Below, in pieces: positions 1-5,920 of a stretch of DNA of 7,823 nucleotides. This DNA comes from Candidatus Wolframiiraptor sp. (GTDB lineage Archaea > Thermoproteota > Nitrososphaeria_A > Caldarchaeales > Wolframiiraptoraceae). Location: NCBI GenBank assembly GCA_003660635.1, contig QMUP01000031.1:1-7823 (forward strand), in the 5' to 3' direction. The notes under the pieces were generated by a model. That model saw nothing but the letters and a program-made list of their open reading frames with translations. It had not been told where the DNA came from and made no database searches. Position 1 is the stretch's first letter, and each line of letters starts with the position of its first letter. Both the position numbers and the translations under genes were made by a program.

Positions 1-543
1 CCCCGCTTGAATTGCGTATGCCAGTGATAGACTTAGGAGGGCTCCGATCAACCTCAGCCCAAGGAGGATTAGGAAGAGGAAGGCGAATAACACCTTGGAT
101 ATCTCGAAGATTATCCTCGAAACCCCTATCCTCTGCGGCATATATCCGCCTTGGATGGCGCTCGCCATGCTTAGGGAGATGTAGGGTGCGAGGACCATGA
201 GTCCTAGCAGTATTGTGGCGGCGTCGTAGTTTATCGCCGAGGCGGATCCTATCCCGGATAGGATGTAGATTAGTATGGAGATTGGGGAGAGTAGGAGGCA
301 TAGGGCTAGGGCTGTGTCTAGAACCTTCTTTCCCCTGGCGGCGTCTCTCGTGATCCAGCTGCCTATGAGGTTGTAAGGTATCAGCGAGTAAACTACTAAG
401 GAGCTTATCAGCGCCCATACTCCGAACTCCTCAGCGCTCAGCCTCCTAGTTATGAGAACTGTGAAGATGAATCCCGTCAAGTATCCCACTAGGTTTGCCG
501 CGAAGGCGAGCCCTCCGCTGAGCCTCAGCTTAACCCTACTCAA
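1..543 (-). CDS. Wzx-like polysaccharide/oligosaccharide flippase, N-terminal part (truncated by window edge)
   Basis: An open frame of 181 codons runs off the left edge with no stop. It begins with a short basic N-terminus followed by hydrophobic stretches at roughly residues 10-31, 41-62, 74-97, 107-128, 147-162 and 165-180, so it is a multi-pass membrane protein. Residues 32-48 (TRRLSAEEFGVWALISS) match the R-x-L-x-x-E-E-F-G signature after the first helix of the MATE/MVF-type flippases that translocate lipid-linked oligosaccharides. Whole family members are usually 400-500 residues, so more than half is missing here. The start is TTG at 543-541: GGTGGAGG lies just upstream (554-547), no in-frame ATG or GTG occurs upstream to about base 600, and a TATA-like element sits at 592-600. 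It is transcribed away from the glycosyltransferase at 743. Its substrate is inferred from the neighbouring sugar genes; membrane transporter identity is fairly sure, exact substrate is not. Confidence 0.82.
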   Translation of the reverse strand, partial: MSRVKLRLSGGLAFAANLVGYLTGFIFTVLITRRLSAEEFGVWALISSLVVYSLIPYNLIGSWITRDAARGKKVLDTALALCLLLSPISILIYILSGIGSASAINYDAATILLGLMVLAPYISLSMASAIQGGYMPQRIGVSRIIFEISKVLFAFLFLILLGLRLIGALLSLSLAYAIQAG

Positions 544-591
544 AGTCCTCCACCCATCGCTTCCCTCGGCTCGTGGGAACTTTAACGCGCC

Positions 592-600
592 TAAAATTAA
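592..600 (-). promoter_or_regulatory. Candidate TATA box for the flippase gene
   Basis: On the minus strand this reads TTAATTTTA, preceded by a T. It lies about 50 bases upstream of the TTG start at 543. Archaeal transcription usually begins about 25 bases downstream of the TATA centre, which would put the start near 570 and give a leader of about 27 bases carrying the GGTGGAGG ribosome-binding site. Seen by eye only. Confidence 0.35.
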
Positions 601-677
601 ACACTTCTCCTAAATCGCGATCCCCCTGATGGAGATCTGTTATGGACCTTTCATCAGCTTCGTCACGGATGATCCGC

Positions 678-710
678 TAAAAACATAAACGCCGGCCGCG
701 TTTATTGATA
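678..710 (+). promoter_or_regulatory. Candidate promoter region of the family-4 glycosyltransferase at 743
   Basis: Two AT-rich TATA-like stretches are present: CTAAAAACATAAAC at about 677-690 and TTTATTGATA at 701-710. The first would place transcription start near 710, leaving a leader of about 33 bases that includes GGTGGAGA at 725-732. The second would start near 731 and give almost no leader. I cannot choose between them, and both overlap the inverted repeat at 685-705. Confidence 0.3.
685..705. repeat. Inverted repeat with perfect 8-base arms in the divergent spacer
   Basis: Left arm ATAAACGC (685-692) and right arm GCGTTTAT (698-705) are exact reverse complements around a 5-base centre CGGCC. 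It lies 38 bases upstream of the glycosyltransferase ATG at 743, within the 199-base spacer that separates two divergently transcribed genes. It could be an operator for a dimeric regulator, or a short hairpin in a leader RNA if transcription starts upstream of it. The ends of the arms are themselves TATA-like (GTTTAT on each strand). Confidence 0.6.
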
Positions 711-742
711 GTTGCCTGTCTAACGGTGGAGACCGGCTGGAG

Positions 743-1849
743 ATGAAGCTTCTACTGGTCTTAAGCTATGGAACTGGGTTCAAGGTCTGGATGAGGGCGG
801 GAATCCTATCAAATTGCCTAAAGTTGATTCGAAGATTTGCTTCGATCTATGATGAGGTCTGGGTCTTCGGATATGATGATCGAGATGAGGTGAGAGGTTA
901 TCGAAGGATGCTAGCGCCCAACGTGAGGGTGATGGCCAAGCCTAGGTGGGTTCCTAAGCTCGTCTATAGCCTATTATGGCCGGTCCTGTGGGCGCGTAAG
1001 CTTAGAGATGTTGGGATCATTAGGACTTGGCAGCTCTGGGGCTCTTGGGCTGCGATAATCTTCAAGCTCCTCTTAAGATCCAAACTCATCCTGAGACAGG
1101 GCTTCCAATTCAGCAAGTTCGTGAAGGAGAGGAGGTGGCTTTACTTGCTGGCCACTTTTTTCGAGAAGCTCGCTTACATGGTGGCCGATAAGGTGATCAC
1201 GACGACGAAAGAGGACAAAAATTATATCGTCTGGAGATATGGGATCGATTCCAGAAGGATAGCGGTGATCCCGAACTGGATCGATACGAGACTGTTTAGG
1301 CCCATGGATGAGGTGGAGAAGGAGAGGGGTAGGATTATCTTCGTTGGGAGGCTTGAGCGACAGAAGAATATTCTGGCCCTAGTTAAGGCCGTTAAGACGA
1401 TTCCAGATGTGAAGCTCTACATCTTCGGATCTGGGTCTCTTGAGACCGAGGTTAGTCGGGAGATCGAGGGCTTTGAAAATATCCGGTTAATGGGGGTCAT
1501 ACCTCATGAGAAGCTCCCCGAGGAGTTGAACAAGTCGGAGATATTCATCCTCCCATCTCTCTATGAGGGCCATCCCAAGGCTCTCCTCGAGGCCATGGCC
1601 TGCGGCCTCCCAGTAATAGGAAGCGATGTTGAGGGGATTCGGGAAATCATAGAGGATGGGGTTAATGGAGTTCTCTGCGGCTTAGATTCGGAGAGCATCC
1701 GTGAGAAGATACTACTCTTGGCCTCGGATCGCGGGTTGAGGGAGAGGCTGGGTAGAGAGGCTAGGAGATATGTCGTTGAGAATTTCTCGTTCGAGAAGCT
1801 GTTCTTGAGAGAGCTTGAGGTTCATAGAGAACTTCTCTCCGATTATTAG
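743..1849 (+). CDS. Family 4 (GT-B fold) glycosyltransferase
   Basis: The 368-residue product is a retaining glycosyltransferase of the GT4 type, which transfers a sugar from a nucleotide-sugar to a growing glycan, probably at the cytoplasmic membrane face. The C-terminal donor-binding domain is clear: IPNWID (176-181), FVGRLERQKN (200-209), an FGSGSLE loop (228-234), and the E-x7-E motif formed by Glu275 and Glu283 in EGHPKALLEAM, followed by GLPVIGSDVEGIREII. The N-terminal acceptor domain (1 to about 170) is less typical: it lacks the usual glycine-rich GG-x-x loop near the start and is rich in Trp, Arg and hydrophobic residues between 68 and 146, consistent with membrane association. The ATG at 743 has GGAG directly before it and GGTGGAGA at 725-732. 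Donor and acceptor sugars cannot be read from sequence. It is divergent from the flippase and meets galU tail to tail. Confidence 0.88.
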   Translation: MKLLLVLSYGTGFKVWMRAGILSNCLKLIRRFASIYDEVWVFGYDDRDEVRGYRRMLAPNVRVMAKPRWVPKLVYSLLWPVLWARKLRDVGIIRTWQLWGSWAAIIFKLLLRSKLILRQGFQFSKFVKERRWLYLLATFFEKLAYMVADKVITTTKEDKNYIVWRYGIDSRRIAVIPNWIDTRLFRPMDEVEKERGRIIFVGRLERQKNILALVKAVKTIPDVKLYIFGSGSLETEVSREIEGFENIRLMGVIPHEKLPEELNKSEIFILPSLYEGHPKALLEAMACGLPVIGSDVEGIREIIEDGVNGVLCGLDSESIREKILLLASDRGLRERLGREARRYVVENFSFEKLFLRELEVHRELLSDY

Positions 1850-1850
1850 C

Positions 1851-2735
1851 TCAGCTTTTCTTAATTCGCTTGATGCAGAAGTCGTAGCTCTCGACTAGGG
1901 CGCGATAATAGTTCGCGGGATTCCCGACGTCGAGCCTCTTCTCACTCTCCCTAAGTAGAACGGCGTAACCCTCTCCCCGCTCTTCCAGCAATCTCTTAAG
2001 GGCTGTGGTCAATTGAATCTCTCCGCGTTCATCAGGCTCAACATGCTTGAGAGCATCGAATATCCTCGGAGATAGTATGTAGATCCCTATCACCGCTATG
2101 TTTGATGGTGGTTTCGCGGGCTTCTCGACTATATCCCTAACCTTTATCAGGTATCTTTCGCCGCTCACGGGCTCGCCCACGATAACCCCATATTGGGATG
2201 GTTTCTCAACCCGCTCGGCTAAGACCGTGATATCTCCTCTATACCTATTAAAGACGTCTAAGAGCCTCACTAGATGGCTGTGACCCTTACTCAGGACTAG
2301 GTCGTCGCCAGCGTGTAGGAGAAAGTGTTCATCTCCAACGAATGTCTCGGCCCTTAGAACGGCGTCGCCGAACCCCTTCGGCTCGGGCTGATTTATGAAG
2401 AATATCTTTGAGTCGAGGATCTTCTGGTAGAATCCCGCAAGGGTGTTGTGCATGTTGGGCTTAACCCTGTCTCCGGCGAGTATCGAGAAGACTCGATCTG
2501 GGGTGAAGTGATCCTCTATAGACCTCTTCCCCCTGCCGACTATTATGCAGAAGTTCTTGAAGCCTATGTCGTAGAGGTTCTCGAAGATCCTATGCATGAC
2601 GGGCTTGACGCAGATCGATCCGCTCTCATCTAAGTCGAATATGGGAAACATCTCCTTAGGTATCTCCTTACTGCTCGGAAGTAGCCGAGTCCCTAGACCG
2701 GCAGCGGTTATCACGGCCTTACTTAGATGAGTCAT
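1851..2735 (-). CDS. galU: GalU-type UTP--glucose-1-phosphate uridylyltransferase, copy 1
   Basis: The 294-residue protein is a sugar-1-phosphate nucleotidyltransferase expected to make UDP-glucose (or a related UDP-sugar) and pyrophosphate from UTP and the sugar-1-phosphate in the cytoplasm. Visible motifs, in order: nucleotide-binding loop AAGLGTRLLPSSKEIPKE (11-28), Lys44-Pro45 (KPVMHRIFENL), VGRGKRSIEDHF (66-77), QPEPKGFGDAVLRAE (116-130), the metal-site motif HAGDD (141-145), YGVI (182-185), EKP (204-206), GEIQLTTAL (238-246) and DVGNP (269-273). Length is normal for GalU. The ATG at 2735 has only a weak AGAGGGA before it but sits about 30 bases below a good TATA-like element, so it may be nearly leaderless. 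It follows the GT2 gene by 48 bases on the same strand. A second copy lies at 5921-6799; sugar specificity of each is unproven. Confidence 0.88.
   Translation of the reverse strand: MTHLSKAVITAAGLGTRLLPSSKEIPKEMFPIFDLDESGSICVKPVMHRIFENLYDIGFKNFCIIVGRGKRSIEDHFTPDRVFSILAGDRVKPNMHNTLAGFYQKILDSKIFFINQPEPKGFGDAVLRAETFVGDEHFLLHAGDDLVLSKGHSHLVRLLDVFNRYRGDITVLAERVEKPSQYGVIVGEPVSGERYLIKVRDIVEKPAKPPSNIAVIGIYILSPRIFDALKHVEPDERGEIQLTTALKRLLEERGEGYAVLLRESEKRLDVGNPANYYRALVESYDFCIKRIKKS
1855..1867 (+). terminator. Candidate T-rich termination tract after the glycosyltransferase
   Basis: The plus strand reads CTTTTCTTAATTC just after the glycosyltransferase stop (1847-1849). Archaeal RNA polymerase can terminate at T-rich tracts without a hairpin, but the run is short and lies inside the last codons of the opposing galU gene. 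Weak candidate. Confidence 0.25.
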
Positions 2736-2756
2736 TCCCTCTTATCTCGATTCCGG

Positions 2757-2770
2757 ATAATATTTTAATC
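2757..2770 (-). promoter_or_regulatory. Candidate TATA box for galU copy 1
   Basis: The minus strand reads GATTAAAATATTAT in the 48-base gap between the GT2 stop and the galU ATG at 2735. A start about 25 bases downstream would fall near 2738-2740, essentially at the start codon, matching the weak ribosome-binding site. This suggests galU can be transcribed on its own as well as from upstream. Confidence 0.45.
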
Positions 2771-2783
2771 TTAGCCGATTTGC

Positions 2784-3551
2784 TTAAGGCAAGATAATCA
2801 CTATCCCAAGAGTCAGTAAGCGTCTAGCCAAGAGGGGATAGTATATGACATTTCTTCTCAAAATTCTCCTATGCCTTAGGGGTATGAGGATGCTGTTTAG
2901 CGTCCTTTTAGTCAAGGTTCTTCTTCCTTGCCTCCTCCTCATTCTGTAAAGGAGATACGATGGAAGATTATATCCCTTGGATACCTCTAGTATCCTGAAA
3001 TAGAGATCATAGTCTTGAGCATATTCATATCTTTCATCATAGTATCCAACCATATCGAGCACAGATCTCCTAACCATTATTGAGCTATGGGCGAACGCGT
3101 TTCTATAGGCCATCCGTTTCATGATCTCGGAATGTGTGACCGGAAGCCGAACCTTAACGGCGCGGCCACTTTCGTCAACCAAGATGTAAAATGTTCCAAC
3201 GATGCCATATTCATTGCGTCCTTCCAAGAACTTGACTTGAAGCTCCAGCTTTCTCGGATGGTACCAGTCGTCGCCATCGATCCTCGCGATATATTCTCCT
3301 GAAGCCTTTCGTAATCCTCTATTGAGCGAGTAGGTTGTTCCACGATTCTCCTCGTTTCTAAGATAGATTATTCTCTCATCGAGCTTCTGTAGAGTTTTCA
3401 CAATGTTCGAAGTCCCGTCGGTTGATCCATCATCGATTACTATTAGTTCAAATTTTTTGTAAGTTTGATCTATAACGGTCTTTATCGCTTTTTTAATGGA
3501 CGCCTCCTCATTATACACGGGCATTATTATGCTTACTAGAGGTTTCTTCAA
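2784..3551 (-). CDS. Family 2 (GT-A fold) glycosyltransferase
   Basis: The 255-residue product is an inverting GT2-type glycosyltransferase. It opens with VSIIMPVYNEEASI (6-19), then the nucleotide-binding VIDDGSTDGT (38-47), NRGTTYSLNRGL (69-80), the metal-binding D-x-D motif in ARIDGDDWYHP (89-99), and AQDYDLYFRI (178-187), which occupies the place of the usual E/Q-D catalytic-base motif. The catalytic domain ends near residue 202. It is followed by a strongly basic segment (13 Arg/Lys among residues 203-233) and a hydrophobic end (235-255), a plausible membrane-contact tail. The start codon is TTG at 3551-3549, preceded by GAGGGAA. The upstream epimerase stop is only 6 bases away, so the two are probably co-transcribed and translationally coupled. 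Parts of the gene are clearly more AT-rich than the flanking genes. Donor and acceptor are not predictable. Confidence 0.88.
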   Translation of the reverse strand: MKKPLVSIIMPVYNEEASIKKAIKTVIDQTYKKFELIVIDDGSTDGTSNIVKTLQKLDERIIYLRNEENRGTTYSLNRGLRKASGEYIARIDGDDWYHPRKLELQVKFLEGRNEYGIVGTFYILVDESGRAVKVRLPVTHSEIMKRMAYRNAFAHSSIMVRRSVLDMVGYYDERYEYAQDYDLYFRILEVSKGYNLPSYLLYRMRRRQGRRTLTKRTLNSILIPLRHRRILRRNVIYYPLLARRLLTLGIVIILP

Positions 3552-3557
3552 TTCCCT

Positions 3558-4511
3558 CTACTTCCCTTCCACAGCATTCTCTGTAAACCATTTCGAGAAT
3601 CTTTTTACTCCTTCTTCAATCGCTATCTTCGGATTATATCCGAGCATGTTTTTAGCTTTTGAGATATCTGCATGTGTCTCCGGCATGTCTTCTCTAGGCT
3701 TCGGGGCAGATACTATCTTAGCCTTTTTCCCGAGCGTTTCCTCGAGCAACTTTACCAAGTATCTTATCTCGATCGGCCTCCCGTATCCGAGGTTGAATAT
3801 CTCGTAGCTGAATTTTCTTTTCATGGCTAGGATTATGCCTTCAACTATGTCGGATATGTATGTGTAGTCTCTCTTCAACCTTCCACCATCATAGAGAGTT
3901 ATCGTCTCCCCTTTCCATATGGCCTCGGCGAACTTGTAGATCGCCATATCCGGCCTCACCCTAGGCCCATAGACCGTGAATAGCCTTAAGCATGTTATTG
4001 GGAGGGAGAAGTCGTGGCTGAATGTGTGGAGAAGGATCTCACAGCATCTCTTGGTGGAGGCGTAGGGGGATAGAGGCTTATCGGCTGGAAGATCTTCTTT
4101 GAAGGGTGTTTTACTTAATCCATATACTGAGGATGATGATGTGAAGATGAATTGCTCGGCATCCTTCTCCACGGCCTTCTCCGCCAAGATGAGGGTTCCC
4201 CTCACATTCACATCGAAATAGAGTTTGGGAATTTTTATGGATGGTCTGACGCCCGGTCTTGCAGCTAGGTGGATTATCACGGCCTTCTTCTCCATAACCT
4301 TCTTCATGGTTTCCTCATTCCTTATATCAGCCTCGATGAACCTAAAGCCGTTTCTGTTGAGTAGGGGTTTCAGATTTCTCTTCTTGAATCTTCTATCATA
4401 ATAGTCGTCGAAGTTATCTACTCCGACCACATGGTATCCCTCGTCTAGGAGCCTCTCGCAGAGATGTGAGCCTATGAATCCCGCGCATCCGGTTACAAGA
4501 ACTGTGTTCAT
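3558..4511 (-). CDS. UDP-glucuronate 4-epimerase-like NAD-dependent sugar epimerase
   Basis: The 317-residue product is an extended short-chain dehydrogenase/reductase. The Rossmann NAD loop is TGCAGFIG (7-14, G-x-x-G-x-x-G). DNFDDYYDRRFKKRNL (32-47) resembles the DN-x-x-DYYD signature of UDP-glucuronate 4-epimerases of the CapI/LpsL group. SSSSVYGL (125-132) and Tyr150-x3-Lys154 form the catalytic centre. LFTVYGPRVRPDMAIYKF (177-194) carries the RPDMA motif also typical of that group, and RDYTYISDIVEGI (214-226) follows. The predicted reaction is UDP-glucuronate to UDP-galacturonate; UDP-glucose/galactose activity is the main alternative. The open frame extends upstream to 4670, but I choose the ATG at 4511: the Rossmann fold begins at once, the upstream 53 residues show no family similarity, and a TATA-like element lies 30-36 bases before this ATG. 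The GT2 gene follows after 6 bases. Confidence 0.85.
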   Translation of the reverse strand: MNTVLVTGCAGFIGSHLCERLLDEGYHVVGVDNFDDYYDRRFKKRNLKPLLNRNGFRFIEADIRNEETMKKVMEKKAVIIHLAARPGVRPSIKIPKLYFDVNVRGTLILAEKAVEKDAEQFIFTSSSSVYGLSKTPFKEDLPADKPLSPYASTKRCCEILLHTFSHDFSLPITCLRLFTVYGPRVRPDMAIYKFAEAIWKGETITLYDGGRLKRDYTYISDIVEGIILAMKRKFSYEIFNLGYGRPIEIRYLVKLLEETLGKKAKIVSAPKPREDMPETHADISKAKNMLGYNPKIAIEEGVKRFSKWFTENAVEGK

Positions 4512-4540
4512 CTCAATATGTATTAGCGGAGATGTCTGGG

Positions 4541-4548
4541 ATATAAAG
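4541..4548 (-). promoter_or_regulatory. Candidate TATA box for the epimerase-GT2 pair
   Basis: The minus strand reads CTTTATAT, a good match to archaeal TATA boxes. Transcription would start near 4518-4520, just ahead of the ATG at 4511, giving a nearly leaderless message. Because it lies inside the frame that could extend the epimerase to 4670, it argues against the longer start. Confidence 0.5.
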
Positions 4549-4742
4549 TGATTGCGTCTCCATCTAAGAATATCTGATGCGAGCTCGTAGGTGAAGTTTA
4601 GGAGAATGAGTCTTGAAATTGGAGAAATCGGATAACATTTTCTCAGGTGCTGTGGAAGGTTCAATACCATATAATTGCTGATGAGCGACTGAATATCTCT
4701 TGGAAACTCCTTTAGACCTCGCGGATTAGGTGGAGTATTCTC

Positions 4743-4776
4743 TGATCGCCGTGATTAAACTCTTCCATCACGATCA
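4743..4776. repeat. Bulged inverted repeat downstream of the glycosyltransferase
   Basis: Outer arms TGATC (4743-4747) and GATCA (4772-4776) and inner arms GTGAT (4751-4755) and ATCAC (4767-4771) can pair, with an unpaired GCC on one side and an 11-base loop. It lies 51-84 bases beyond the glycosyltransferase stop on the minus strand. No T-run follows, so a terminator role is doubtful; it may be chance. Confidence 0.25.
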
Positions 4777-4826
4777 TTAATCCTCAACTCTCGAATCAGT
4801 CCTGAGATGCTTCCGCATACTCGCTC

Positions 4827-5852
4827 TCATAAGCGGTTTAGGAGCCTGTAATATAGCTCAAGATATTGTCGTTGAACTATATCCCAGTTGAAGGCCGATA
4901 CAACTCTTCGATAGGCGTTTTCGATAAGCTTCTTCGCAAGACTCCGATCCTCTAGGAGAACTCTCACCGCCTTCTCCAACTCTTCCACCCTCGGATCTAT
5001 TAGAACCGCGTCATATCCATCTTTGACGACCTCTATCGTTCCCCCGACCTTGGTCGCCACGACCGGTATCTTAAGGGCCATCGCCTCAAGCAGGACGGTG
5101 CTAACCCCCTCCTCCCTCGACGGCAAGACGGCGACATCTGAGCCCGCGAGTATCTCTAAGGCTCTTCGACGAGGCAGCGGCCCGAGAAATTTTAGGAGCT
5201 TTCTCCGAGCGGCGTGCTCGACCAGCGATCTTAGGGGGCCGTCGCCCGCTATGACCAAGCCCTTCAACCCCTTTAACGCTGCCTTGACGAGTAGGTCGAC
5301 GCCCTTCTCCCTCGAAAGCCTTCCAAGATATGTTATCTGTGGATCCGATACCCTTTCACAGCTCTTCGGGAGCTCGGATAGGTCTATCGCGTTTGGGATA
5401 TGTCTCACGTCGTATCCGAGGGAGCGATAGTGCTTCGCGGCCTCCATGGTCACGGCGGTTATGGCGTCGATCCCTCTTAGGAGCTCCCGCTCGGCCAGCC
5501 TTGCAGCCTCTCCGAGGAAGAGTCCGTAGAGGAGCCTTATCTGCCTCCAATAAACTCCATGAATGGTTAGGATCTTGATCCTCGCCCCCGAGTTCTTCAC
5601 CGGTATCGCTGTGGGGAGATTATGGCCATGGACCACGTCGAATCTTCTACCAGCGGATTTCAGGGCGGCTGAGAGAGCGTAGCCTATGTTCGCGACCCCC
5701 TTCCTCAGCTTGAGGCCCATCGTCTCGGATGAGAGTATCTCAACCTCATATCCACTCCTCCTCAGCCTCTTTGCGAGCTGCCTTACGTGTTGCGCTATCC
5801 CACCCACGCCTGAGATCCTCGGCGTCAGCATCAATATCCTCGGAGACTCCAT
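4827..5852 (-). CDS. Family 4 (GT-B fold) glycosyltransferase
   Basis: The product is a canonical GT4 enzyme of about 341 residues. Numbering from a GTG one codon upstream (5855), the N-terminal domain begins ILMLTPRISGVGGIAQHV (7-24), including the glycine-rich loop that the other GT4 in this window lacks, then DVVHGHNLPT (73-82) and IHGVYW (98-103). The C-terminal donor domain shows HIPNAID (152-158), YLGRLSREKGVD (176-187), AGDGPLR (203-209) and the E-x7-E pair Glu249/Glu257 in EEGVSTVLLEAMA, followed by PVVATKVGGTIEVV. It would add a sugar from a nucleotide donor to a lipid-linked glycan. The start is a tandem GTG-ATG; I chose the ATG at 5852, 6 bases after AGGAG (5863-5859), but the GTG cannot be excluded. 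Coding sequence is GC-rich. It is divergent from galU copy 2 and is separated from the downstream epimerase by 315 bases. Confidence 0.88.
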   Translation of the reverse strand: MESPRILMLTPRISGVGGIAQHVRQLAKRLRRSGYEVEILSSETMGLKLRKGVANIGYALSAALKSAGRRFDVVHGHNLPTAIPVKNSGARIKILTIHGVYWRQIRLLYGLFLGEAARLAERELLRGIDAITAVTMEAAKHYRSLGYDVRHIPNAIDLSELPKSCERVSDPQITYLGRLSREKGVDLLVKAALKGLKGLVIAGDGPLRSLVEHAARRKLLKFLGPLPRRRALEILAGSDVAVLPSREEGVSTVLLEAMALKIPVVATKVGGTIEVVKDGYDAVLIDPRVEELEKAVRVLLEDRSLAKKLIENAYRRVVSAFNWDIVQRQYLELYYRLLNRL

Positions 5853-5878
5853 CACAGGCTCCTAACCATTCATCGGAG

Positions 5879-5890
5879 ATTATAATATTA
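5879..5890. promoter_or_regulatory. Symmetric TATA-like element shared by two divergent genes
   Basis: The 12-base stretch ATTATAATATTA contains two overlapping perfect palindromes, ATTATAAT (5879-5886) and TAATATTA (5883-5890), so it reads as a TATA box on both strands. From its centre (about 5885) a start 25 bases away falls near 5860 on the minus strand (glycosyltransferase ATG 5852) and near 5910 on the plus strand (galU ATG 5921). Both genes therefore have plausible spacing from one element, with very short leaders. Confidence 0.5.
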
Positions 5891-5920
5891 GGCTTGTCAG
5901 CTCATTTAGATGGAGCTCTT

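Larger units (their letters stand above)
4512..4826. other. 315-base gap without a convincing gene
   Basis: This spacer separates the stop of the family-4 glycosyltransferase (4827) from the ATG of the epimerase (4511). Besides the TATA-like element near 4541-4548 and a bulged inverted repeat at 4743-4776, I see only very short open frames. Two on the minus strand lie shortly after the glycosyltransferase stop: a 14-codon frame starting about 10 bases downstream, and a short frame ending NHGDQRILHLIREV (about 4726-4767). Neither shows a recognisable family. No tRNA-like cloverleaf, CRISPR repeat or transposase fragment was seen. It may be a decayed gene, a long leader, or the footprint of a past insertion/deletion. 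Confidence 0.5.

Noticed and set aside
629..688. 19-codon frame in the spacer between flippase and GT4
   Set aside because: No ribosome-binding site, no recognisable peptide, and it ends within the inverted repeat; too short to support as a gene.
2784..2960. Possible frameshift at the basic C-terminus of GT2
   Set aside because: The reading frame continues smoothly through LPSYLLYRMR, a position where GT2 proteins commonly have a similar P-x-x-L-Y-R segment, so no frameshift is needed to explain it.
3496..3807. 103-codon open frame on the plus strand
   Set aside because: It spans the antisense of the GT2 start and the epimerase end, both strongly supported by motifs, and has no family signature of its own.
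4512..4670. 53-residue N-terminal extension of the epimerase
   Set aside because: No similarity to epimerases, and a good TATA-like element lies inside it close to the better ATG at 4511.
4720..4815. Short minus-strand frames after the GT4 stop, one reading NHGDQRILHLIREV before its stop
   Set aside because: Fourteen and about twenty codons only, no family recognised; kept only as part of the unexplained spacer.
5023..5430. 135-codon open frame on the plus strand
   Set aside because: It lies wholly antisense to the well-supported GT4 gene, is rich in Ser/Arg/Pro/Thr and shows no domain; it is a by-product of the GC-rich codon pattern of the real gene.
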